Positions 10,032-22,172 of a stretch of DNA of 64,000 bases are shown here, one piece after another (within the stretch, counting starts at the first letter, position 1; every line of letters starts with the position of its first letter). Both the position numbers and the translations under genes were made by a program. Location: contig OZ007515.1 of NCBI GenBank assembly GCA_963931865.1, positions 11,047,663 through 11,111,662 on the forward strand, in the 5' to 3' direction. The notes under the pieces are model-generated. The model was given only the letters and a program-made list of their open reading frames with translations. It had not been told where the DNA came from and searched no databases. Source of the DNA: Axinella damicornis. Lineage: Eukaryota; Porifera; Demospongiae; Axinellida; Axinellidae.

Positions 10032-13000
10032 AGTGTGTCTGTGAGTGACGGAAGTGGGATGTTCGTGGGGCGGGACTAGAGTATAGTGACGCCGTGACCT
10101 TCGTACTTTAATTTATTTACTGAACCTCGAACTCTGCGAAGAACGTTCGAGAACATTGGGCTGGAATCCAGCTGGGGCTGCAAGCGGATGCATGCAATCG
10201 GGGAGCAGCAGTCGAAGCGGACGCAATCGAGGAGCAGCAGCCGAAGCGGACGCGATCGGGAGCAGCAGCTAAAGCGGACGCAAGCGGCGAACCAGCTGAA
10301 GCGGGCGCAATCGGGGAGCAGCAGTTGAAGCGGATGCAATCAGGCCAGGGAGCAGCAGCTGATTCGAAGCGGACGCAAGCAGTGAGCAGCAGCTGAAGCG
10401 GACGAAATTGGGGGGCAAGCGGACGCAATCGGGGAGCAGCAGCTCTGCACAGAGAGCTGTCCGGCGCCGGATTACTCACGGTAGGCGGACGAGGGGGAAG
10501 TAGCTGAGCGAGCGAAGCTACTTGTAATTAATTAATCATGTACGGTAGTGGGTACGTGGGCTGAACTTTTGATTATCTCCTCCTTCCTCCTCACATCCTC
10601 GCACCCCCACAGCCTCCCCCAGGCCTTCCTCTTCCTCCCGGTAATGCACCCTACGGCTACTACCCTTCCCACCCACACCACCCTCCCGGTGGATACTATG
10701 GCCCCCAAGGGGGATATGAGCCCCCTCCTCCCACCTACCAGCAGCCGAGACCCATGCCAGTAAGAGACGCTCTTCACACCCTGTGATGTGTATTTTGCGT
10801 GTCCATGCTCAGTCAATCTTGCAGTTACCGTAAATTTTAAATCAGTGAATTTCACTTGAACATGCACAATAATTCAATGAACCCAATGCACTTCTTCGAT
10901 GCAAGGACCTGTTCGACGGACGATAACGACAACAAAGACGGAGACCACTCGTGGACCTACCTATTCATTGGCTACAGCACCATGAACATTCTGCCTCCTC
11001 GGTAGCGACAGACAAAAACGGAGACAGCTCGTGAACCTAGCTACCGCCATGGCCGGTGACGTACCTGCTAGACTGCTTCAGCTATAACGCTAACCTGACT
11101 CACAGTTGCTGTGATGTGCACGAGTGTATGATTAGTGTCAATTTCTATGCTCATTGCCCGTTCACATTCTGATGACAGTCATGTGAATGCAACTCAGTGC
11201 TCCTTGCATGTCCTGCACACGCATGCACTTCGCTCAGACTCGCCCTCCAATGTCCTGCATTCCACTAGTTAGTAATGGGTACATGGGCTGAAGGGAGAAG
11301 CATATAATAGACTCATGATCACCATGGTTGATTAGTTCTGAGTGCTTTTGTCTTCTCCCTGGTTGCCATTGCTAACTGTACCTGCACACAGTGTGACACT
11401 TTTGATTATCTCCTCCTTCCTCCTCACATCCTCACACCCCCACAGCCTCCCCCAGGCCTTCCTCTTCCTCCCGGTAATGCACCCTACGGCTACTACCCTT
11501 CCCACCCACACCACCCTCCCGGTGGGTACTATGGCCCCCAAGGGGGATATAAGCCCCCTTCTGCAGGGAACATGAAGGCAGTAAAAAAACACCAAATCAT
11601 GGACACAATGATCCCAGCCGACAGTCCCGTGAAAGATCCAGCTGGATACCGAGAACTGGCGAAGGCGTGCGAGGATGGTGATCTGGGAACCGTTCGCCGT
11701 CTTTTTCCAAAGGTGTACGATCCAATGATAATTGGCACTGGGAGCGCGAACCACCGTCCTCCCCACTACTGGGCGTGCAGACGCGGGAGGCTAGATGTGG
11801 TGAGGGAACTGGTTGAGGTATACAAATGCAATCCCCACTACGTCACAGAGAATGGGCTTACCCTGTTTCATGTAGCCGCTACAAGAGGCCACCTTGATGT
11901 TGCTAGATATCTCGTGAACAAGCACCTGTTGGACCCGAACCAGGCCAACAACGAAGGCATCACGCCGCTGTTTGCAGCGTGCAACAACGGGCATTTGGAG
12001 ATGGTACGCTACCTGACAAGCGACCTCGAGTGCAATCCCAGATTCCCCGGTGCGCTGGGAGAAAGCCTGCTGCACGTCTCGTGCAGTAAAGGCCACCTGA
12101 AAGTCGTCCAGTATCTCATAACGCAGCACCGACTCGATCCGAACAGCACGAATAACTTTGGCGAAACCCCACTTCACTCCGCCTCCAGCAGTGGTCACTT
12201 GGATGTGGTCAAGTACCTGATTGAGGAGCGGCATTGCAGCGCATCCAGTGTGGACCGTAGTGGAAATACACCGCTGTACGTTGCCTGCCAAAATGGCCAA
12301 GTTGCTGTTGTAAAGTACTTCATCTTTGAGCAAGGTTGTGATGTGGGGACCCGCAACTTTGACGGCTACACCTTGCTGCACACAGCATGTCGTTTTGGCC
12401 AAACAGAGGTTGTCAAGATCCTGTTGTGCACCCATAAGATCGACCTGGAGAGTAAAACTGTGGAAGGAAAAACTCCAATTCAGTTTGCAAGAGACAAGGA
12501 GGTTATCAAGGAGCTCATCCGCAGTGGAGCACGGACGAAGGGAATTCCAGAAATCCTTCATCAGTACAAGGATCAACAGCCGCTAGATTCCCTCGTTCAC
12601 ATGTACGTCCTAGGTCACCCATCATCAGGGAAGACAACCCTCGTCACCGCACTCAAGGAGGGGAGGATCCGGTCTAGAGTGATTGCGAGGTTCATGCCAC
12701 AATCTCGAGTGACCAATGTAACACCACAGACGGCTGGTATCATTCCTATTGAGTTCGAAACAACCGACTTTGGTAAGGTCCTTCTGTTTGACTTTGCTGG
12801 CCAATATGAGTACTATGCCAGCCATGCTGCCTTGCTAGAACTCACCAGTACTTCGTCCGCACAACTTTTCCTGTTGGTCATCAAGCTCACAGACAGTGAC
12901 GTAGACGTAAAGAGGTAAGTTATTATTGTGTGTGTGTGTGTGTGTGTGTGTGACTGCAGCCTGTTGCTTCAAGCAGAAGATGTACCCATATGCATGCATA

Positions 13001-16000
13001 CATACATGTACGTGCATAAGCACACGCACATGCCATCAGCATGTGTAAGCACAATAGCATGAAACAGAATGAGCTTGAGTGCTGTTCTGTCTGTGGATTG
13101 CCATACACTCACCCTCATACTTCGTATTACCCACATTCCAATAAGAAACCAAATATACTACGCCAGCCGAAATATTATTTCAGCTGTTGTCTACCCCCTC
13201 CTGCTCTCAGGCAAATCACCTACTGGCTCCAGTTCCTTGAGAGCCACCATGTCCCGGGCACCAGTGCTCCCCACGTCATCATCATTGGTAGCCACAAGGA
13301 CATCCTGAAAAGACAGGTACCCGACAGCTACAAGAAAAGAATCTCTACCATCCTGAAGAATCAATTACCTGTCAGCTACAAGAAAACTACCTCCACCATC
13401 TTGAGGAAGCCGTTACCTGATAGCTACAAGACAAAAATCTCGGCCGTGGAGAGTCTCGTGAAACGCAAGATTGTATCAGACACATCTCTACATTTTGCTG
13501 GATTCTTTGCGGTTGACTGCAGGTAGGAATAACTGTGGTACCATAGGCACTCTAATTATGCGTCGCTCAAAAAATGATTATTTTTGAAATGCAACGCAAC
13601 AATAGAAATTTGGTTAGCCAAACAGCAACGAACTTCGACGCATGATTAGAAAACACGTACCTCACTAGGTACTAAATCAGATGAGTGTAGACAAGGCTAT
13701 TGCATAGCGGTTGTGTTTGTTCCCGGTTGTCGGACTGTCGCTGCCTTTCTCCTACGCGGAGCGTCCGTATCCTGGGGCACAGAATACATAAGTGAGTTGC
13801 TTTCTCGTACCTTCACTGATGTCCCAGCCATATCACAACTGTGTCTTTTATACATCAACGTTCACAGGCAGTGATGTGATGCACCCGCTTCGCCGTTCAA
13901 TGGTACTGTGTGCGCTTCGAGCTAGCTGCCATGCTGCCGTTATAATCATGTTACACAAATTAGTCCAGGCCCCGGAGTGCGATGCATTATTGGTTTGAGA
14001 CATTGAATTTTGATGCAGAATTAGCATAATTAGAGCTCCTACGGTATAAACCATCTACCATTGTTGAGGAGTACATACCATATAGCGGGAAAATTTGTAT
14101 GGTCCAAATTTGATTTTGCAGTTTTTATTAAATCTTGAGGCTTCATGCAAATTATACCAAATTTTTGAATGGGCAATCCTAACACGTGGAAGCAGCGATC
14201 AAGCGATGGCGTAACGGTATTTCCAGCCTTCCAGATCCCAGCGGACCTGTCTGCATCTGTTAACCATGCAATGAATATGCAGCTGTGAGAAGTGTGACAA
14301 GTCAGTAAGCCAAGTAAGCAATCAGTGAGTAGCCAGCTACGTATGCCTCATTGCACGGCAACCATCTGGCTGCTATTTGTCATAGTCAAATTTCTTGCTA
14401 GCCCAGATGTCAGCCTTGTAGATGTCTTACCTTCTCACCATTTCACATTGCCTCAACCGAAAACGATTGACATGTTACATGTAAAGGCAGCTCCTAGTAT
14501 AGAAGTCTGGCGAGCTATCATCCCCATTGTGAGTCGTTCGCATTAGCACGATGCACAACGGTTCTCTCTTTAGAGCTCTCACTCCTAGCTGTGTTGCATT
14601 AGTCCGGTGTAGCTCACAGGCACTTAAATCTTAATGTATTGATGGACTGCACTGCGAAAGAAGTTGAATCATTGGGAATTATAATTTTAGTGTGTGTGAT
14701 CTTCCCTGCTCTATTACAAATCTGCTGACGGCTATTTATCAGTTTCAGTTTCAATACTTCCTTATTTGGTTATTATCTCACAGGCAACCTCCAAAGCATC
14801 GCAAACTGAGACAGGGGATCAAAAGCAGCTGTTGGATGCTGCGTACAGACACAGAGGTCGATGCCTGCTGTCACGTTCTCAGCGTCTTTCTCCTGGATAA
14901 ATTCCGATTTCAGCTCTCATGCACGATTGCTGATGTCATCAAGGTTGGGAGGGAGTCCCACTATCCGATCCCCGTCCACAACGCTGAGCGACTGTGTGAG
15001 TTATCTGAGGCTCTCAGCGACCGCATGAGCATCCTATTCCTCAAGAACAAACAGAACCCCGACAAGAGTTGGATCATCCTTGACATCGATAAACTGCTCC
15101 GTGAAATTAATGGCCGCATCTTTGCCCCAAAGTATTTCAGTGAGCACTGCATGGAAGCATCCAGCACAGGAATCATCTCCTGGGCTCAAATCCAGACACA
15201 GTTCAGTGATCTCGACCCAGGACTTGTCATTGCGTTCCTCGTACGCTTCGAATTCTGCCAAGTAGTCAATGACCCCAAGGTGCTACAGCTGATCAATGAT
15301 GGCCACCTCCAAATGATTTCCACCCCACACTCCTCTAGCTCCGAGGATGATATTGTGCAGTGTGATGGCGGCAGCAGACCTACCTCAATGGATTCCTCTT
15401 TTGTATCATCACCTCTCGAGTCACCCTGGGATGCTAAGAGGGACAATGGTGATACCAACCCCACCCCAGCATCCTGGCCCCCTTTCACTTCTGATCCCAC
15501 TGATATCCCAGGACGTGGACTCCATGAAGGCACTAAACATTCCAGCCTGCCGCATAATCGCTCCTTCGCCCCTCAACAAACACACACCCCTCCACATGCT
15601 CACCCCTCCACTGCTCCACATGCTGGCACTCTCAACCCACCTGTTCGTCCCTACAGTTACACCCTTCCACAGACTCAACACTCCGGGTTTCCAGTAGCAT
15701 CTCCGTACCCGTACCTAGCTGCTCAACATCAGCCTGTGCACCAAACACAACCAGATTGTTACCCCTCCCCCCAATACCAACCTCCTCCACTGAGTCAGCA
15801 TGTTCCACCCCTCCAGCATACTGCACCCCTCCAGCATACTGCACCCCTCCAGCATGCTGCACCCCTCCAGCATGCTGCACCCCTCCAGCATGCTGCACCC
15901 CTCCAGCATGCTGCACCCCTCCAGTACGCTTCATCCCAGCAACAGCAGTATCATGCAATGCTAAAGAAGTCTTCGCTCTCCCACATTCCCTTCAGCCAAC

Positions 16001-19000
16001 AAGCAGCACAAGCCTCCCCTCATCCTCGCAGTCGCCATACCCATCCTCCACCAGGCAAGAAACCACAGGCAGAACAACTTCCCCCGCAGTTGCAGCCTCC
16101 TAGTCATTCGTCGTCATATCCAAGCTCAACACTTCCAACAACGAGTGAACAGTCTTCTCGTTCCTCTAGTTCCTCTCCAAATGACGTAAAGCCATACATC
16201 TTTTTCCCGGGTTTGATCAGCTCTGAACAACCCGAGGATATGATCTGGACAAGGGATGATGGGTTTTCATTCTACACCGGCTGGTGTCTCTTCTGCAAGC
16301 AGCAAAACCAGTTCTTCACACCCCGCTCCCTTCAAATCCTGCTCCTTCGACTGGCATTTGGGTTTGCAGTCTCGAAACACTCTGCCCCTTTGAAAGGCTT
16401 CCGGGATTTTTTCTCAGGTGAAAGGGAGTGTACAATCTGGAAGAATGGTCTGCGATGGCTTGACCTGAACGGTATTGAGACGCTAGTGGAGATGGTTGAC
16501 GAGGGCAGAGCGATCGTGATGCTCATGCGAGGGAAGGAAGGATCGGAGATGAGCTGTGTCAGCCTTCGAGCAGCCATCATCCGCAAGATCCTGAGTGTGA
16601 AAGAAGAGTACTGCCGAAACATCTCAACTTGTGAATGCATCCTTGATCCGCAGCAGTTGAAGTCACGAGATATCTACCCCCTGATCAAAAGCAACCTGGA
16701 TTCCATGTTGCTGTATGACGTATCCCTCATCGCCAGAGCATTTGTTGCTGGAGTGTCATATGTGTGGAACACCCAAAATAAGGAAATGGGGAAAGTGGAG
16801 TCGCTGCTGTACTTTGACCCCTACTTTCAAGTGGGAACATGTCTCCTTGGTGACCTGTACAATGACACCCACGACTTGTCACAGGACTTCCTCCATCAGC
16901 TGTCGCTGTGCCAACCCGACAGGGTGAAGGAGTTTGAAAGGATCTTCACCAGCGGCAGGCAGTCTCCCGTCCCGCCCTCCTACCACACCCACGCACTGCA
17001 GATGGGACCTGGTCACCCCCCACCAGTGAGTATTGATATGATTGCATGTGACTTAGAGCTGCATCAATACCATAATCACATACTTATAGAGTTGCCATAC
17101 ATTAACTCCCATAGAAAAGCGTGCAATTTTTCCCCAAATTGCACGGTTATTGTAGCCCGAGGGCTGTCAGAAATTGCACAGTTACGAAGCGGCCGTGGCG
17201 CGCGCTAACCAATCAGGTCAAGCTCCGCCCTAGCAATGAGCTTCCGCGTCATGGCTACGCCTCGTTTTCATTAGCAACAGTTGAAAATGGCTGTACGCTT
17301 GCGTTGTTTAAGCTTTCTGTACCTGAGCTGAAGAAACGCTGTGAGAACCGAACGATAGCGTGGCGAAAGTGTTATCACAGAAACGGTGGTGCTAGTCATT
17401 GTGCCATACTAGCGCTGCACCCGCACTGTTCGTGGCTGTTATGCTGTGCACACAGGCTCTGTGCTGCTGTTTTGGGACCCTGGGTGTCAGTTGCAACACC
17501 GCGCTTCCGTCCTAAAGCTTCACTACACAACAGGTCAGTACTCTGGGTAAATAAGATAAGCGGTACTAGTAGCGTGTAGTTCGCTCGTGCTCGAGGGCTT
17601 TTGTGGCTGGGGCGTGGCTTTAATCGCTTCCTTTTGACCATGCCATGACGCCATGCCTGGAAGTATATGATTAGTATTTAATCACATGTATTCTCGTGCC
17701 ATTTGGGAATAATTACACTCACAACAGGCATAAATTGCACTCGCTATCGCTCGTGCAATTACTTTGCCTGTTGCTCGTGTAATTATTTCCCAAATTGCAC
17801 TCGAAACCCATGTGATTACCTATACAAATAATGTGATGTAATTATCGCAATAATTAGGAGTGTACAATATCAATATCGCCAAATACATTATTCTATAATG
17901 ACATTGTGACTACTGCTGAGCAGCGGCACATAATCCAGAAGGGGGTTGTGATAATTATGTGTCTGGAGAAGACCTGAGTTTGGTGTTTCTGTTGCTTGTA
18001 TGGTGACAGGCCAGTATTTGGAGTGAAGTGGCTGATCCAGTTACAGCCTCAAAGAATATGCTTCACTGTTGTGGGAAAACTGGATTTCACAAGAACATAA
18101 TGTATCTGAGATGAAAATTGGGTTGTGGTACATAGTAGGGACTGCCATAGCAACCACTGCAACTGTACTCTGTACCATTCTCCCTCCCCCACAGCACCTG
18201 TTGCATTCACTTCCCCACTCATGCACACGCACACACACACACATGCACTCATATCTACTTGCACAGAAATACACACAAACATGAACATACACACAAACAC
18301 ACACGCAATAAATGTCTGGGAAGGGACTGTTTGGTGTGCAACTAGGTTTTGAGTGCTTCCCAAGAGAGTGAATCAGCAGACCTGTTGTTGCTGTTAACAA
18401 TGGGATGTACTTGGATATGGTGTTTATAGATGCAGACCGAAAACAAACTTGTGTTCCTTTCTTGGGTCAATCCCCATCACAGAGCGTTGACTTGAGCTGT
18501 TCCCAAGTGGGTCAGCACTAATGGCGTTTAGAATACTGCATATACAGTGTAGTACGTGACCATTTTGGGCATTATATTTCTTTCCTCCCTCTTCTCTGCT
18601 CCTCCCCCTCCCCTTCTCCCTCCCCTCCCTCTCCGTCTCTCCCACCCTCCTTGCTCCTCCTCCCTCACCATCCCATCCCCTCCTCTCCCTCTGCCTTCCT
18701 CCCTCCCATCTCCTTCCTCCGTCCCCTCCCCCATCTGTATCTCCTACCTTCTCCTTCTCCCTACCCTCCTTTCTTCCCCTCTCGTACATCACATTTCAGA
18801 ATCCACTAATGGTTGTTTTGAATCGCTTCTGGGAGAGAGGGAAAGTCTCGATGGGGACTTTTCGAGAGCATCTGGACAAGTACTCCCTTTTCAGTGGTAG
18901 AAACATCCTGGTACGTAAGTTGGGGGTGTGGTCTGTATCAGTGGATGCATTCAGTGTTCCATTTAGAAAATTGTTCAAGGGGAGCTATGACATGACCATA

Positions 19001-20132
19001 ACATGGGTGGAGTATTACATCATGCCAAAGTGTCCACATGTGAGTACATCATAACCACTGAACGTACTAACCTTGCTTCCTGGCATGAGGCTACAATTGC
19101 ACCAAACTTGCCTCTGCAGTTTCAACTTTTTTAGACTGACAGCGTTTATGTCCATCAGTCAGTTTGTCTATCTGTCTGTCTGTCAAAGGCGAGTTTGGTG
19201 CAATTGTAGCCTCGTCCTATGATGGCTAGAAACGAGTCATTCTATGCAACTGGACTCTGATGTGTACCATAGGAATGATGTGATTGTTACCCCCGCGTGC
19301 ATGTGCGAAGCGGGGTTTAGCAATCAGTTTTGTCCGTCAGTCAGTCTGTCGTCTGTCAGTCGGAAAAAATGGAAATCTCGCCACAGACCCTCATAAACCA
19401 TCGAAAGGGAGTCAAACAATGTGTACCTGACTATAGTCAAGGCGTTTCGTTTTGCTGTATTTTGGCTATTTCACTTTTCATAACTGTTCATAACATTGGC
19501 TCCACCTCATTGTGACCTCAGAGTCCCATCAAGAACAGGACACATAATGCATTTGGAAACTTCATGCTTCGAGATGACCGCTAGGAAACAGTATTTTCCC
19601 ACGATTTATGTATTCACAGACGTCGTGACTATTGTTTAGGCTGTTTTTTTCCAGCTATTTCCTATTATTCGTAACATTTGGTCCCACCTCTTCAGCTTCA
19701 CAATATGCACGTTGTTGTATATACGGTAAGCGGTCACTCCCACACCTTCTTGGATATGGCCATACACGAACACGCGATAGCACCTGTATGATGCGCATCG
19801 GCAGAGATGTCACGTCGATTGTAGACGTTCTGCGTGGGGTATGTGTTCTATAAACACCTAGATAAGTAAAGGCAACATTTGGATCACATGGGGTACCAGA
19901 TTGGTACCCTAGTGAGGACACTTAATAAACGATTGCCATTACCAAATTTTGTGATAGTACATGTAGTGTTGAATACAGAACAGCAGCTGTGTGTGACCCT
20001 TGTCTAAGTTGACTTTATTCTTCCTCGTCACAGGAACTACTGCACTACCATGGTCCCTGCAATCCTTCCCACTCCCCCTCTGACTCAACCCTCTCCGGCT
20101 CAACCTCTAGTCTGAACCCCCTGGACCCATGA
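8702..20132 (+). CDS. Proline-rich, ankyrin, Roc-COR protein with C-terminal half Death domain
   Basis: The proposed exons are 8702-8848, 10613-10759, 11446-12914, 13211-13522, 14784-17025, 18800-18910 and 20034-20132. All phases agree (0,0,0,2,2,0,0) and the reading frame stops at TGA 20130-20132. The first two exons are 49-codon Pro/Gly/Tyr-rich cassettes ending with a PPPPTYQQ motif (PPxY, the WW-domain ligand type). Exon 11446 starts with a third, partial cassette and then encodes about eight ankyrin repeats and the Roc GTPase core: P-loop GHPSSGKT (12613-12636) and switch DFAGQYEYY (from 12790). The G4-like GSHKD (13287-13301) is on the next exon. The COR-type region follows on exon 14784, interrupted by a roughly 290-residue Ser/Pro/His/Gln-rich insert. 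Exon 18800 resembles only the second half of a Death domain (FWERGK, FREHLDKYSL). The last exon gives a Ser-rich tail, and a possible AATAAA lies at 20501. An exon for the first Death-domain half was not found. It could be the 3' part of the 2418-6304 gene. Likely a cytosolic signalling GTPase scaffold. Confidence 0.78.
9533..9955 (+). pseudogene. Truncated duplicate of the ankyrin exon
   Basis: After the acceptor CACCCCCACAG this copy reads a partial Pro-rich cassette, then the N-terminal ankyrin region (MEAVKKHQIMDTMIPADS, later WACRRGRLDVVRELVE). It is highly similar to the start of exon 11446. It stops being homologous after CNPH, runs into the next duplication unit and meets a stop at 9953-9955. 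Inclusion in a transcript would truncate the protein before the Roc domain. Since flanking exons are phase 0, it can be skipped without a frameshift. It is either a dead exon or a poison exon. Confidence 0.75.
9926..11838 (+). repeat. Tandem segmental duplication, copy 2
   Basis: This is the second unit of the tandem duplication. At its right end the ankyrin exon continues uninterrupted into unique sequence (11839 onward), so this copy retains the ancestral right boundary and the left unit is the truncated one. The short overlap at the junction (CAC/ACA) is compatible with unequal exchange or microhomology-mediated joining. Confidence 0.9.
9979..10530. repeat. Composite dispersed repeat with internal VNTR, copy 2
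   Basis: This is the counterpart of the 8083-8620 element inside the second tandem-duplication unit. It has a longer TG tract and a small VNTR rearrangement near 10400-10430. It was copied along with the duplication rather than by separate transposition. Confidence 0.8.
12928..12952. repeat. (TG)n microsatellite just after a donor site
   Basis: A run of about twelve TG units begins about 14 bases after the GTAAGT donor of the ankyrin/Roc exon (exon end 12914). Confidence 0.9.
13326..13469 (+). repeat. 48-bp coding triplication inside the Roc domain
   Basis: AGCTACAAG recurs at 13326, 13374 and 13422. Each 48-base unit encodes 16 residues of the type LPDSYKKRISTILKNQ. The array lies between the G4-like GSHKD motif and the conserved FAGFFAVDCR segment. 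The paralogue at 28.06-28.17 kb has a single non-repeated linker here. The units have diverged by several substitutions and stay in frame. Confidence 0.85.
13523..14783. other. Intron, no supported content
   Basis: This is bounded by donor GTAGGA and acceptor TTATCTCACAG. The boundary motif CTTAAATCTTAATGTATTGA (14625-14644) that abuts composite repeats elsewhere is present. Nothing else is recognised. Confidence 0.45.
15807..15930 (+). repeat. 18-bp coding minisatellite in the COR insert
   Basis: CTCCAGCAT recurs every 18 bases at 15811, 15829, 15847, 15865, 15883 and 15901, with a variant unit at 15919. It encodes the six-residue repeat LQHAAP (or LQHTAP). It sits in the middle of the low-complexity insertion that splits the COR region. 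Near-identity of units predicts length polymorphism. Confidence 0.92.
17026..18799. other. Intron with inverted repeats and a polypyrimidine tract
   Basis: Two parts are visible. Around 17100-17830 there are dispersed AAATTGCAC/GTGCAATT motifs (for example 17120-17175 and 17730-17805), which look like the ends of a degraded inverted-repeat element. At about 18583-18780 there is a roughly 200-base almost pure pyrimidine tract (TCCCTCC-type) leading into the acceptor of exon 18800. A possible extra exon after ACAG at 18009 was considered, but no donor keeps frame. Confidence 0.5.
19281..19860 (+). repeat. Dispersed repeat, copy 1 (inverse of 59455-60117)
   Basis: It begins GTTACCCCCGCGTGCATGTG with a GCGAAGCGGGG block, continues through a CAGTCAGTCTGTC region and GACTCAAACAATG, and ends near the GTATGTGTTCTATAAAC motif. 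The segment 59455-60117 contains the same blocks in reverse complement. A shorter internal piece (GGTGGAGCCAAATGTTA, AGCTGGAAAAACCAGC) recurs at 21918-21975. It lies in the last intron of the Roc-COR gene. No coding capacity is recognised. Confidence 0.75.
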
Positions 20133-20504
20133 AGTCATGAAGACAATAGTGTATAGTTTCTATGCTTTTTGCTGTACCAATCTCTGCCACTTCAATTTAT
20201 CCACTTTTATCTTAGTTTGCAATACCACTTCCTTCTCTGACGCCGGAATATTAATTTCATTTCTGCATGTGGTGCTTACGATGATTCCCTGTCATGCAGC
20301 AGCGACGTAACAAAAGGCTGGGGAGGAGCCTGGGAATGAGGCTATGCATGATGACCTCCATTTGCTGCAGTGTTATGTCAAAAACTCATGGGACCATTTT
20401 AAGTCAAGTCAGCATGCCCCATTGTATCACGTCATCTGAATAAGTCCCTGCCAATTATCATGGTCCCATGAGTATTGGACAATAGACTATTTATTGTAAA
20501 AATA

Positions 20505-20640
20505 AATCCCATGGGATTACCCTTCCCATGGGTGTCTCAATCAGTCTCATGGGACGTCTGATCACCTTAATGACTATCAGACGTCCCATGAGACACCCAT
20601 GGGAAGGGTGATCCCATGGGTAACCCATGGGATTTTTTTT
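20505..20640. mobile_element. Hairpin element rich in CCCATGGG
   Basis: The left arm (CCCATGGGATTACCCTTCCC, then TGGGTGTCTCA and CATGGGACGTCTGAT) is followed by a short loop around CACCTTAATGACT and the complementary right arm ending near 20637. Related single arms lie at 20385-20400 and 20460-20470. No coding capacity is present. Confidence 0.7.
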
Positions 20641-22172
20641 TACAAATTTTTTTTACCCCGCCGCGATTTATAACCGGAAGTGGGCTAGCCTAATCCCTGC
20701 ATCGTACGACTAGACTGCACATGACCCCTACGTAGCTACAGCATGCTATATACTGTCAGGCAGAAACGTAGCTTCCTGGTGAAGAAACACAGCCCATAAT
20801 ACAATATCGTAAGTTGCATAATTATGATAATTATTATTGCCATGATAGTGCAAAAACGAGAGTGGAACTGACCAATGTAGATAGCGTACCTCGAGTGCTC
20901 TCGGATGTCTGAACGGGCCAAGCCCATGCAAGAGCTCTGACTACTATTTACAGGGGAACCCCTGGGGCATGCAGTACCATCATGACGAGGTCACGCTGCA
21001 ATGCTGCCCTCCGCCCATGCACTACCTCTCGTGCACCATCTTACACACTGGGTCCCCAATATGGCCTTCATCTGGGTGATGCTAGCTTGCTTCAGCAGGG
21101 TGGTGTACATGTGCTTGTGGATTTATACAGCACTGTGGTGTACCCAAGGCCCACCCTGCTGGGCCTGGGTATGAGGCTACATAGTATGAATGAATGAATG
21201 AATTTTATTGACAATTCTAGGCCAGGGCGGCCCATTAGTCAGAGCATAAACAACTAATTAACTCATTACGTTTCAAAAAACATGTATGAACAAACTTGGC
21301 AATGCACATAATTACGGTGGGGTCCACGGAGCTTGTCAGGCCTAGGAGCACAAATTTTTGCTCTACCCCAAGAGACGAAAAGAGAGAGGGGAGGTGGGCT
21401 GCTGTGGATTGAAATAGTAGGCACCGCTCGTCTGCATAGGAGTTACATTCAAGTAAAAAGTGGATCTCATCCTCTACTGCATCTCTTCCCCTTTTATGCC
21501 AGAGTGGGCAATATCACTGACCTGCTGGAATAGGTCTTGGTCGATGATATCTTCCCCTCTCAATCTGGAGGGGGTGGCAGCTTATGCGATAGAGTTGAAT
21601 ATTATTGTGCACATGCAAGTGAAATTCGCTGATTTAAAATTTACGGTAATTGCAAGATCCTACAAGCAAACATACAAGCACACATACACACGCACAGCGC
21701 AATGAAGTCACGCTAGTGTGGGGCTCGCTCAGGCTCGCCCCAATAATTATATCCATTTTCTGCATATCTGCATGGCCTGCATGTCATTGAGCTACTCTGT
21801 CTTTTGTCCATTGTGCATCGAGTGACTCACAGAGTGGCACTTAGCTAATTTGGCCTTTGTTTGACCACTGTATCCAAGCTGTGGGCACAACAGATTGCTG
21901 TATTTATCATCGTGAAGAGGTGGAGCCAAATGTTACCATGCAATTGCAATAAGCTGGAAAAACCAGCTGAAACATAATGTCAATCATGTCAATGCTAGGA
22001 TAAAGGTCTTACACTGTAAAAATGTTTCAACCTGAGTTGGGTCGCCTCATCCCCATGGTGGCCAGACTTAACCCACCTCCCACTTTTGTCACTTCCCTTG
22101 TCGTCCAAGAACACAATTATGAATACATTATACTTTGCACCCCAAAGCACAACTATGCAATACACACTGTAG

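Noticed and set aside
15632..15958. Minus-strand open frames with GGVQHA-type repeats
   Set aside because: They are antisense of the 18-bp coding minisatellite of the Roc-COR gene.
18010..18112. Possible exon after ACAG in the intron before exon 18800
   Set aside because: The phase-0 reading (IWSEVADPVTASKNML) reaches a stop at about 18112 with no GT donor that restores phase 0.
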